A DNA stretch of 16,498 nt from Coriobacteriia bacterium. Its GTDB lineage: Bacteria; Actinomycetota; Coriobacteriia; Coriobacteriales; UBA8131. The notes under the pieces were generated by a model, which saw nothing but the letters and a program-made list of their open reading frames with translations, made no database searches and was not told the DNA's origin. Shown one piece after another: positions 1-6,454 of this stretch. The position numbers were made by a program, and so were the translations under genes. How positions within the stretch are numbered: the stretch's first letter is position 1; every line of letters begins with the position of its first letter. The stretch covers positions 1 to 16,498 of the forward strand of contig WRFC01000007.1 of assembly GCA_009779015.1 (NCBI GenBank), read 5' to 3'.

Positions 1-102
1 AGGCCCCAACTCCCGAACCAGTCACAAAACCCGTCTTTCAAGCCCCCTTTGTGCCACGAACTCGAAAATCCCGTGCAAACGGCCTACCCAGACAAAAAGA
101 TG

Positions 103-184
103 CCCCCCGCCAGCCCCGGCCCCCGCCGCCCCGCCGCCCCGGCGCCCCGGCCGCCCCCGCCGCCCGCCAGCTCCTTCCCCCCCT
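103..184. repeat. C-rich low-complexity tract
   Basis: This stretch is almost pure C and G on the + strand, with many runs of four or more C separated by one to four bases. The minus strand is correspondingly rich in G-runs, so it could form G-quadruplexes (or an i-motif on the + strand). Frames across it encode only proline/arginine- or glycine/arginine-rich peptides with no domain. It lies in about 1 kb with no recognisable gene, downstream of the leftward lipid kinase. I see no RNA gene in it. Confidence 0.6.
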
Positions 185-405
185 TTTTCTTTTGCCGCCC
201 TTTACTGGGCAACAAGCCCGTAAATGCACGACGCACAGCGCGCTCGCCCCCCGCCATCCCGAACTTGATCGTGGGCCCAAAGCGCCGCCCCTCCGACACC
301 CTAGCCCCCGCCATCAATCCGCGCTACCCGCCGCTCTCTGTAGACAGGGGTTTGAGATGGCCGTCACAGTAAAAAGGCCACGTTTGCTTGTCCTGCCACA
401 ACTAT

Positions 406-542
406 GGCAATTTGTGGCCAAAATGCACGGATTTGCGCGCTGTATATCTTCTAAATGCCCTAAGAAAGCCAATTTGGTGTGATATACAACGTATCACACC
501 ATATTCAGCGCGCATATTCGTGCTTTTTGGCCAGAAATGGCA
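406..542. repeat. Long imperfect inverted repeat with a nested palindrome
   Basis: Arms at 416-447 and 501-532 pair at 28 of 32 positions. The pairing continues outward more weakly (406-419 against 529-542). Inside lies a perfect 10-bp inverted repeat, TGGTGTGATA (475-484) and TATCACACCA (492-501), with a 7-base spacer. The element is less GC-rich than its surroundings. It could be a short non-autonomous (MITE-like) insertion, a long RNA hairpin, or an operator region for the nested palindrome. No transposase or flanking target duplication is visible. Confidence 0.65.
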
Positions 543-570
543 AATAACCTGGTTGCAGCCACTGCCAGGC

Positions 571-600
571 CAACCAAGACCAACCAAGACCAACCAAGGC
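571..600. repeat. Short tandem repeat, 10-bp unit, three copies
   Basis: Three consecutive copies of CAACCAAGAC, the last with one change (CAACCAAGGC), lie just right of the 406-542 inverted repeat. They are not part of any convincing reading frame. The rest of 601-838 holds only a small CCGGTG/CACCGG hairpin near 610 and no gene that I can support. Confidence 0.7.
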
Positions 601-838
601 CAGCATCCGGTGCCGTCACCGGCACACTTCGTAAGAATCCGCCACACGCTGCGTCCGCTACCCGCCAACGCCCCGGCCGCCCTGCAGATCGGCTGCCGGC
701 CGGCTCTTCTCCTCATTCTTCTGCCGGTTTTATTGGGCGGCATGCCCGTGAACGCGACCCGCGCACCGCGCGCGCTAACGTTGCACCGCGCAGCACCACC
801 ACGCCTGACCCTCCCAACCTCAACCCCACCCCAAGCGA

Positions 839-1002
839 GTAGGCCGGTGCCATAGATTATGTGAGCATGATGGCCGGTTGGGGCAGTTCGCGAGCGCGGT
901 CTGTCTGAGCTGAGCAGCGCGAATGCGCAGGTCAGCGAGTTACCGCGCTGAACTGCCCCAACCGGCCATCGCTATGCGAGCTAATCTATGGCACCGGCCT
1001 AC
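839..1002. repeat. Near-perfect ~60-bp inverted repeat at the lipid kinase 3' end
   Basis: The left arm (839-899) and right arm (943-1002) pair in three exact blocks: 839-859 with 982-1002 (21 bp), 869-889 with 950-970 (21 bp), and 893-899 with 943-949 (7 bp). Small internal loops separate them and the central loop is about 43 bases. The right arm contains the TAG stop codon of the leftward lipid kinase (999-1001), so the kinase mRNA would fold into a giant hairpin starting at its stop codon. It is much larger than an ordinary intrinsic terminator and has no U-run. A palindromic mobile element, or a hairpin that protects or terminates the transcript, are the main options. Confidence 0.85.
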
Positions 1003-1925
1003 GAGCACCCTTTGAACTTCTCGTAGGCCTTGGGGCTGACGATCAGGCGCGCCGCACCGGGCAAGACGCGCGCCGCAAAGGGGGTCGTGGCATCCGGTGC
1101 CTCGCCATCGAACTGCAGGTAGAGGGTGGGGTCAGAGTCGACGCTGACGCTTTTGGCAAAATGCGTCTCAATGGCGTTAAAGCGGCCCGGGTTATTGCCT
1201 TCGCGGTCGAGCAAGGCCATAAAAAGGGCGGGTATCAACTGCACGGCATTATGCGACTTTAAGACAACGACCTCAAAAAGCCCGTCCCGCGCGTTGTTGG
1301 CATGGGTGATCGAGATATCCGCGTTGATGCGCGCAAAATTCAGGACGAGGACCGAGATGCCCTCGACCGTGATCTCGCCGTCCGGCAGGCCAATCGTAAA
1401 GCGCGAGAACTTTGGCGTCGGCCGGCTGAAGGCCGCCGCCACATAAGAGCCATGCCCAAAGGCCGGTTTAAAGGCCGCTGCGGCGCGCATGATCTCGGCA
1501 TCGTAGCCGGCGCCGGCAATCACCGCAAAACCGTAGGTCAGCGGCTTTCCGTTGAGCTCAAAGTCCAGCTCGCCCAAATCAAAGTCCAGGGTCATGGGCT
1601 CACGCAAGATGTCGACCAGGGCGGGGATGGTGGTCGGCAAGTCGAGGTTCATGGTCAAAAGGTTGCCGGTCCCGGCCGGAAAGGCAAAGATCGGCACCCC
1701 GGTATTGCGCAGCTCATAGCAGACCGATGAGTTTGTGCCGTCACCGCCGGCGGCCACGACCGCATCAAAGTCCGCAGCATCGCCCAGCATGTCGCCGATG
1801 CGCGTCTGGCCATTTGTGTTGCGCACGACCAGCTCGTCGCCGTCCATCGACAGTTTGCGCAGAAAGTCAAAGATCGTGCCGTCGCCTAAGCCGGCAGCCA
1901 GGTTGTTAATAATCAAGAACCGCAC
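999..1925 (-). CDS. Lipid kinase, diacylglycerol kinase catalytic family (YegS/BmrU-like)
   Basis: This 308-residue protein looks like a soluble ATP-dependent lipid kinase that phosphorylates diacylglycerol or a related lipid at the inner membrane face, feeding phosphatidate back to phospholipid synthesis. The N-terminal nucleotide-binding lobe carries the family signature GGDGT (residues 60-64) after a hydrophobic strand, and PAGTGNL (83-89). The C-terminal beta-rich lobe contains FDGE near residue 272. The length is normal for the family. The start is GTG (1923-1925), preceded by a strong Shine-Dalgarno, AAGGAGGT, about 4 bases upstream. The gene is divergent from ribonuclease D. Its stop codon lies inside the 839-1002 inverted repeat, an unusual 3' end. 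The exact lipid substrate cannot be told from the sequence. Confidence 0.9.
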   Translation of the reverse strand: MRFLIINNLAAGLGDGTIFDFLRKLSMDGDELVVRNTNGQTRIGDMLGDAADFDAVVAAGGDGTNSSVCYELRNTGVPIFAFPAGTGNLLTMNLDLPTTIPALVDILREPMTLDFDLGELDFELNGKPLTYGFAVIAGAGYDAEIMRAAAAFKPAFGHGSYVAAAFSRPTPKFSRFTIGLPDGEITVEGISVLVLNFARINADISITHANNARDGLFEVVVLKSHNAVQLIPALFMALLDREGNNPGRFNAIETHFAKSVSVDSDPTLYLQFDGEAPDATTPFAARVLPGAARLIVSPKAYEKFKGCS

Positions 1926-2020
1926 GGTACCTCCTTGGTTATTGGTTTTGCCAGCCCATTTTTAAAAACCATAATTATTATCTACTATAGCCAATCAGAG
2001 AATCGTGTTACCATGAAATT

Positions 2021-3205
2021 ATGAAGAATGATCAAACATTATCGATCGAATATATTGATTCCGACGATCGTCTCCAAGAATATCTTCAAAGTATCACACC
2101 AACCGATTTATTGGCCTTGGACACTGAGTTCTTGCGTGAGAAGAGCTATTATCCCAAGCTTTGCCTGCTTCAGATGGCCACCCGAGAAAGCCTGGCCATC
2201 ATCGACCCGTTGGCCAGTCTTGACCTCGAGCGGCTGAAGCCGATCTTGCTCGACCCCGGGGTCGTCAAGGTCTTTCATGCTGGGGAGCAGGACCTGGGCA
2301 TCCTCTTCTCGATCATCGGCGAGCCTGTCACGCCGGTCTTTGACACACAGATTGCCTCGCAGCTCTTTGGGCTTCCCCAGCAGATCGGCCTGGCGGCCTT
2401 GGTGCACGAGTTCACCGGGGTGCGTCTGAAGAAGATCGATTCTTTCTCTGATTGGTCCATCCGCCCCCTGAAAGACGCGCAGATGCACTACGCCGCCGAT
2501 GACGTGCGCTACCTGCCCCAGGTCTATCAGCAAATGGTCGACGCCCTCGACTGCACGGGCCGCCTGCATTGGTTAGAAAGCGATTTCTTAAGGCTCTCGG
2601 ATATTTCGCATTATGTGGTGGACGAAGATCGCCTCTGGCGGCGCCTGAAAGGCAACTCGCACCTCAGCCTGCGCCAGATCGGGGTCCTGCGCGAGATCGC
2701 GATCTGGCGCGAGCACACAGCCCAAAAGCGCAACCAGCCGCGACAATGGGTGCTCAACGACGAGATGCTGATCGATATCGCCCGCCGCTGCCCCAAGACC
2801 GAAGACGAGCTCTTCTCGACCCGCGGGCTGGCTACCCGGATCAACAAAAAATCGGTCGGTGAGCTGCTCGAGGCCGTGCAGCGCGGGCTGACCATGGATG
2901 AGGCCGACCTGCCGCATCATGAGAACCTGGTGCCTCGGCATAACGAGATGCCGGGCATCTATGAGGCCTGTATGTCATTGGTCCACCTGCGCGCCAGCGA
3001 GCAGAAAGTCACGGCCGCAGCCCTGACCAACTCTAAAGAACTGCGCGCCCTGATCGGCGGGCAACGCCAGGGGCTGCCGCTCCTCGACGGTTGGCGCTAC
3101 GAGATGGTCGGGCGCGAGCTCTTGAGCTTCTTAGAGGGAAATCTGGCGATGAGCGTCGATCATGGCCAGATCGAGGTTACGGATAGGGGACAAACCAGGC
3201 ACTGA
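2021..3205 (+). CDS. rnd: Ribonuclease D
   Basis: This is a 394-residue 3'-5' exoribonuclease of the DEDDy group that trims tRNA and other stable RNA 3' ends. The exonuclease domain covers about residues 5-180. Its acidic metal-binding residues are visible: D34 and E36 in LALDTEF, D91 in HAGEQDLGIL, and Y157 with D161 in HYAADDVRYL. An HRDC helical domain follows at about 215-295 (LRQIGVLREIAIWRE). A C-terminal extension of about 100 residues fits the second helical domain of RNase D. The ATG at 2021 places the first motif as in known RNase D proteins, but no clear Shine-Dalgarno precedes it. The AT-rich divergent spacer (1926-2020) has only weak promoter-like hexamers. The stop overlaps an ATG (TGATG), but the frame that follows looks non-coding. 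Confidence 0.95.
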   Translation: MKNDQTLSIEYIDSDDRLQEYLQSITPTDLLALDTEFLREKSYYPKLCLLQMATRESLAIIDPLASLDLERLKPILLDPGVVKVFHAGEQDLGILFSIIGEPVTPVFDTQIASQLFGLPQQIGLAALVHEFTGVRLKKIDSFSDWSIRPLKDAQMHYAADDVRYLPQVYQQMVDALDCTGRLHWLESDFLRLSDISHYVVDEDRLWRRLKGNSHLSLRQIGVLREIAIWREHTAQKRNQPRQWVLNDEMLIDIARRCPKTEDELFSTRGLATRINKKSVGELLEAVQRGLTMDEADLPHHENLVPRHNEMPGIYEACMSLVHLRASEQKVTAAALTNSKELRALIGGQRQGLPLLDGWRYEMVGRELLSFLEGNLAMSVDHGQIEVTDRGQTRH

Positions 3206-3268
3206 TGCAGCAGAAGGCCGGCGCCTGCGCTAAACTGACAGCTTGGAGGAGGCAACAGCAACCTGGTT

Positions 3269-3298
3269 GCAAGCGCAAGTGCAAGCGCAAGTGCAGGC
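3269..3298. repeat. Hexamer tandem repeat downstream of rnd
   Basis: Five 6-bp units alternate GCAAGC and GCAAGT and end with GCAGGC. A second degenerate array with a ~17-bp period starting CCAGCCA follows at about 3349-3395. Together they occupy much of the 207-bp gap between rnd and the metallopeptidase gene. No promoter or terminator stands out in this gap. Confidence 0.6.
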
Positions 3299-3412
3299 AA
3301 GGGTTTCTGGCTTCAAGACCCGTCTTCAGCCGTCTGCACCCGACCAGCCATTCAGCGCAACCAGCCATCTCAGCCCGCCAGCCTCTGAGAGTGGCCTGAA
3401 AGGGAGATAGAT

Positions 3413-4096
3413 ATGTTTGGCATGATCAGTCCCATGTACCTGCTTTTAATCGTCGCCTCATTGGTCTTAGGGTTTGGTACCCAGGCCTACATCAAAAGGC
3501 AGTACAAAAAGTACTCGCAGGTGCCCAGCCTGAGCGGCCTCACCGGCGCCCAGGCGGCGCGGCGGATGCTCGATGCCAATGGGCTGGCCAATGTCTCTGT
3601 CCAGATGGTCGGCGGCGAGCTGAGCGACCATTTTGACCCGCGCAGCAATGTCGTCTCGCTTTCCGAGGGCGTCTATAAGGGCAGCAGCATCGCCTCCACC
3701 GCTGTCGCCTGCCACGAATGCGGCCATGCCGTCCAGCACGCCCGCGCATATGCGCCCGCCCGGATCCGCAACACGATCGTCCCGGTCGTCAACTTTGCCT
3801 CTAATATCTGGATGTTCGCCCTGATCATCGGCGTGATCTTGGGTGTCATCGGCTTTGTCTGGGTCGCGGTCATCATGTATGTGGCCGTTTTGGCCTTTCA
3901 GCTCGTGACCTTGCCCGTCGAGCTTGATGCCTCAGCCCGTGCCCTGGCCTATGTCAAGGCCGGCCAAGGCAACATGCCCAGCCCCGAGACCAGCGGCGCC
4001 AAAAAGGTCCTGACCGCTGCCGCCCTGACCTATGTGGCGGCCGCCTTGATCTCGGTCTTGCAGCTGTTGTGGCTGCTCGGCATGGCGCGTCGCTAA
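3413..4096 (+). CDS. Membrane zinc metallopeptidase, YugP family
   Basis: This 227-residue integral membrane protein has the HEXXH zinc-protease signature as HECGH at residues 101-105, followed by a likely third ligand, E170, in PVELDASARA, as in the YugP (neutral zinc metallopeptidase, DUF2268-like) family. Hydrophobic segments at about 5-25, 127-168 (probably two passes) and 200-224 place it in the membrane with the catalytic loop between the first and second. The physiological substrate of the family is not well known. The ATG is preceded by GGGAGATAG at 3401-3409, a usable Shine-Dalgarno. The gene starts a same-strand run with xseA, xseB and a HIT gene, and its 3' end nearly abuts or overlaps xseA, so co-transcription is likely. 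Confidence 0.88.
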   Translation: MFGMISPMYLLLIVASLVLGFGTQAYIKRQYKKYSQVPSLSGLTGAQAARRMLDANGLANVSVQMVGGELSDHFDPRSNVVSLSEGVYKGSSIASTAVACHECGHAVQHARAYAPARIRNTIVPVVNFASNIWMFALIIGVILGVIGFVWVAVIMYVAVLAFQLVTLPVELDASARALAYVKAGQGNMPSPETSGAKKVLTAAALTYVAAALISVLQLLWLLGMARR

Positions 4097-4110
4097 AACC
4101 GCCCGCAACG

Positions 4111-5508
4111 ATGGGCATCTCACGGCCGGCCTGGCCTGGCGACGAAGGCCGTGCAAACCAAGGCTATCCAAACAAAAACCATCTACAGAAGGGTCAGGCG
4201 GCCGCCGCGAACGGGGCGTTTGCCGCTACAGGTGCGTTGGCCTCTGCAGACGCCTTTGCCGCCCCTGGGGCGCTCTCTGTCTCAGAGGCCCTGGCCTACG
4301 TCAAACACAATCTCGAGGCCATCAACATCCAGATCAGCGGAGAGGTGTCGGAGCTTTCTGACCGTCCCGGCTACAAGGCCGTCTACTTTACAATCAGCGA
4401 CCAAAGCTCGGCGCTCTCTTGCCTGATCTGGAAGAACGTCTATGACCGCCTGGGCGTAGAGCTGAAGATCGGGATGCAGGTCGAGGTCGGCGGCCGGTTC
4501 ACTCTCTATGCGGCCAAAGGCCGGATGAACTTTGAAGTCAAGACGATCAAGCTCTCCGGTGAGGGCGAGCTGCGCGTCAAGGTCGCCCAACTGGCCCGCC
4601 GGCTTGAGGCCGAAGGCCTGATGGCGCCCGGCCGCAAGCGTGCCGTACCCCGCTTTTGCGAGCGCATCGGGCTTGTCACATCGCCCCGGGGCAAGGCCGT
4701 GCATGACGTCTTGCGCACGCTCCGCCGCCGTTGGCCGCTGGCCAAGATAGAGCTGGCGGGCGTGGCGGTCGAGGGCAATGGGGCGGCCGAGCAGATGGCC
4801 CAAGCCCTGGCTTGCCTCGAAGAGGCCGGCTGCCCTGTTATCTTGCTCGTCCGCGGCGGCGGCTCTTACGAGGACCTGATGCCTTTTAATGACGAGCGCC
4901 TGGCCCGGGCGATTGCCGCCAGCCCGGCAGTTATCGTAACCGGTATCGGTCATGAGCCAGACACCAGCATCGCTGACCTGGTAGCCGATTACCGGGCATC
5001 GACACCGACGGCGGCGGCCGAACGCGTTTCTCCAGAAGCTTTGGACCTGAAAGCTGCCTTAGAGAGGGAATCTGGGCATGTTGCCGCGCTCCTCCAACAA
5101 GGTGTGAGCCAAAAGCGCCAACAGCTTTTACGCATCAGTGCGCACCCGCTGTTTGGCGACCCGCAATACCTGCTGGGCAGCCGCATGCTGGCCCTTGAGC
5201 ATGCCCAGGCGCGGCTGCGGTTGAGGAGCCGCGAGCTTTTGCGTCCGTTGGCGCAACAGCTGGCCAGAGAGGCCGGGCGGCTTGAGGCGCTTTCTCCGCT
5301 CAGCACCTTGGCGCGCGGTTATGCCTTGCCCTTTGATGGCCAGCGCCGCCTGCTGCGGAGCGTGCAGGCGGTGGCCGAGGACGACCGGCTGAGCCTGCTG
5401 CTGGCCGACGGCAGCTTGGATTGCCGGGTCGAGCGGGTTTTGCGAGGGGCCGAGGCAAGGGGACTGCGACGAGGGGAACGTGACGAAGGGACTGTGACGA
5501 AGGGATGA
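4111..5508 (+). CDS. xseA: Exodeoxyribonuclease VII large subunit
   Basis: This is the large subunit of exonuclease VII, a cytoplasmic nuclease that degrades single-stranded DNA into oligonucleotides with the small subunit XseB. An N-terminal OB-fold ssDNA-binding domain (about residues 57-150 from the 4111 ATG; LSVSEALAYVKHNLE, then GYKAVYFTISD) precedes the catalytic domain with RGGGSYEDL (248-256), FNDERLARA (259-267) and GHEPDTSIADLVADYR (280-295). A helical C-terminal region follows. The start is uncertain: candidates are GTG 4069 (overlapping the metallopeptidase by 28 bp), ATG 4111 (used here) and TTG 4237, and none has a good Shine-Dalgarno. Family-like sequence begins only near 4270. 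Residues 35-58 are two copies of a 12-residue Ala-rich unit. The last codons are a 14-bp tandem repeat, and the stop overlaps the xseB start (ATGA). Confidence 0.93.
   Translation: MGISRPAWPGDEGRANQGYPNKNHLQKGQAAAANGAFAATGALASADAFAAPGALSVSEALAYVKHNLEAINIQISGEVSELSDRPGYKAVYFTISDQSSALSCLIWKNVYDRLGVELKIGMQVEVGGRFTLYAAKGRMNFEVKTIKLSGEGELRVKVAQLARRLEAEGLMAPGRKRAVPRFCERIGLVTSPRGKAVHDVLRTLRRRWPLAKIELAGVAVEGNGAAEQMAQALACLEEAGCPVILLVRGGGSYEDLMPFNDERLARAIAASPAVIVTGIGHEPDTSIADLVADYRASTPTAAAERVSPEALDLKAALERESGHVAALLQQGVSQKRQQLLRISAHPLFGDPQYLLGSRMLALEHAQARLRLRSRELLRPLAQQLAREAGRLEALSPLSTLARGYALPFDGQRRLLRSVQAVAEDDRLSLLLADGSLDCRVERVLRGAEARGLRRGERDEGTVTKG
4213..4284 (+). repeat. 36-bp direct duplication near the xseA 5' end
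   Basis: Two adjacent 36-bp copies encode GAFAATGALASA and DAFAAPGALSVS. The second copy runs straight into the conserved start of the OB-fold domain (EALAYV). This suggests that the poorly conserved N-terminal extension arose by duplication of the original 5' coding end, or that translation really begins inside or after it (TTG at 4237-4239). Confidence 0.6.
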
Positions 5509-5510
5509 CG
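5460..5510 (+). repeat. 14-bp tandem repeat across the xseA/xseB junction
   Basis: Three 14-bp units (5460-5473, 5474-5487, 5488-5501), each of the form GGGA-C-TG-GACGA, and a partial fourth (5502-5510) cover the last codons of xseA and the ATGA overlap with xseB. Because 14 is not a multiple of three, the copies are read in different frames and give unrelated residues (GLRRGERDEGTVTKG). The purine-rich units also supply the Shine-Dalgarno-like AAGGG just before the xseB start. Confidence 0.7.
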
Positions 5511-5783
5511 CGCGAGATGGACGAGACGGTAGGGGCCGGCGGCCCGGGCTATGACTTTAGCGACCTCAGCTACTTGTCTGCTAGCGACGAGTTAGAGGCC
5601 ACGGTGCGCGGGCTAGAGTCGGCGCAGTTAGAGCTGGAGGACAGCTTAGAGCTTTACGAGCGGGGCATCGCCCTGATCAGAGAGCTGCAGCAGCGCTTGG
5701 ACCAGGCCCAACAGAAGATCGACGTCTTGATGGGCGAGCTAGAGCCCGAGAGCAGCGACGACGTTGACAACGAGCTCAGTTAG
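5505..5783 (+). CDS. xseB: Exodeoxyribonuclease VII small subunit
   Basis: This 92-residue small subunit of exonuclease VII binds the long helical region of XseA. The conserved core is visible at about residues 24-80: LSASDELEATVRGLES, then LELEDSLELYERGIALI and a heptad-like amphipathic helix (LQQRLDQAQQKIDVL). The tail is acidic. The length is typical or slightly long, because the first ~20 residues are extra; M5 (5517) is an alternative start. Its ATG overlaps the xseA TGA by four bases, implying translational coupling and a fixed subunit ratio. Confidence 0.93.
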   Translation: MTREMDETVGAGGPGYDFSDLSYLSASDELEATVRGLESAQLELEDSLELYERGIALIRELQQRLDQAQQKIDVLMGELEPESSDDVDNELS

Positions 5784-5798
5784 CGTGACGCTGGCGGC

Positions 5799-5856
5799 GC
5801 GGACGGCGCTGACGACGCGGACGGCGCGTTAACTGCACGGGCAACGCGGACGGCGC
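5799..5856. repeat. Dispersed GCGGACGGCGC repeats between xseB and the HIT gene
   Basis: Three exact copies of the 11-mer GCGGACGGCGC occur at 5799-5809, 5817-5827 and 5846-5856, within a spacer made almost wholly of degenerate GC-rich repeats. No terminator or promoter is evident, so the HIT gene may be read from the upstream operon. Confidence 0.55.
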
Positions 5857-5896
5857 ACTGGCGGCGCAGCCGCTACCGGGTGAGAGGATAAAAGAC

Positions 5897-6244
5897 ATGT
5901 CAGACTGCATTTTTTGCCAGATCGCAAAGGGCGAGGTACCGGCCCGGGTCGTCTACGAGGACGACGAGGTGGTGGCCTTTGAGGACATCAACCCCCAGGT
6001 GCCCGTGCATGTTTTGGTGATACCGCGCCAGCACTATAACGACATTGGCGACGATGTGCCCGAGGCCTTGCTGGGGCATCTCTTGGCCGTGGCCGCGCGG
6101 GTCGCGCAAGAAAAGGGCGTGGCCGAGACGGGCTACCGGCTGCTCACGAACATCGGCGAGGACGGGCGGCAGACGGTCGGGCACCTGCACATGCATGTCT
6201 TGGGCGGTGCCAAGATGCCGATTCGCATGGGGCCGGCCGATTAA
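5897..6244 (+). CDS. HIT-family nucleotide-binding protein (HinT-like)
   Basis: This 115-residue cytoplasmic histidine-triad protein has the length and layout of HinT-type purine nucleoside phosphoramidases, which hydrolyse AMP-linked amines or related adenylates. The N-terminus has CIFCQIAKGEVPARVVYEDD, where the two cysteines (C4, C7) and later histidines recall the zinc-binding subtype. The active site is HLHMH (96-100) in VGHLHMHVLGG, and INPQVPVHVLVIPRQH (31-46) matches the conserved nucleotide-binding strand. The ATG has GAGAGGA (5881-5887) about 9 bases upstream. It ends the same-strand run that began with the metallopeptidase. The exact substrate is not predictable. Confidence 0.93.
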   Translation: MSDCIFCQIAKGEVPARVVYEDDEVVAFEDINPQVPVHVLVIPRQHYNDIGDDVPEALLGHLLAVAARVAQEKGVAETGYRLLTNIGEDGRQTVGHLHMHVLGGAKMPIRMGPAD

Positions 6245-6245
6245 C

Positions 6246-6257
6246 GCGACCGGTCGC
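6246..6257 (+). terminator. Possible weak terminator after the HIT gene
   Basis: The perfect palindrome GCGACCGGTCGC lies immediately after the HIT stop codon. It can form only a short stem and is not followed by a U-run, so the terminator call is tentative. Confidence 0.25.
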
Positions 6258-6327
6258 AGGCGGCCGAATCTAGCGGCAGCCAACCAATTAGCATAAATTT
6301 ATACCTAAGTCAATAATTTATTAGATA

Positions 6328-6358
6328 TTGCCTGGAGACATCCGCTACCTGCTATAAA
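6328..6358 (+). promoter_or_regulatory. Putative ackA promoter (extended -10)
   Basis: TTGCCT (6328-6333) and TATAAA (6353-6358) are 19 bases apart, and the -10 is preceded by TGC, an extended -10 element that can compensate for the long spacer. It lies about 100 bases upstream of the ackA start in an AT-rich patch in otherwise GC-rich DNA. A second -10-like TATACT occurs near 6384. Confidence 0.45.
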
Positions 6359-6454
6359 AGGCTGTGCGAACGGTCTGATTTGCTGTATACTCTCTGACTT
6401 GAGCGTGCTTTTCATGGCCATCCGCCGGAATATGCAGATTTGAAAGAGGTAGAC

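Noticed and set aside
1..372. Open frame from the left edge ending at 372, and other frames to 482 and 855
   Set aside because: The translations are Pro/Arg-rich from the C-rich tract or run through the long inverted repeat. They show no domain, no Shine-Dalgarno and no recognisable family. An edge-truncated Pro-rich protein tail cannot be fully excluded for the first.
2089..2100. Copy of the nested palindrome half-site (GTATCACACC) inside rnd
   Set aside because: A single half-site inside a coding region with no second arm is most likely chance.
3205..3399. 64-residue frame overlapping the rnd stop (TGATG)
   Set aside because: It translates a simple hexamer repeat into CKRKCKRKC and an unstructured tail. 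It has no Shine-Dalgarno and no family resemblance.
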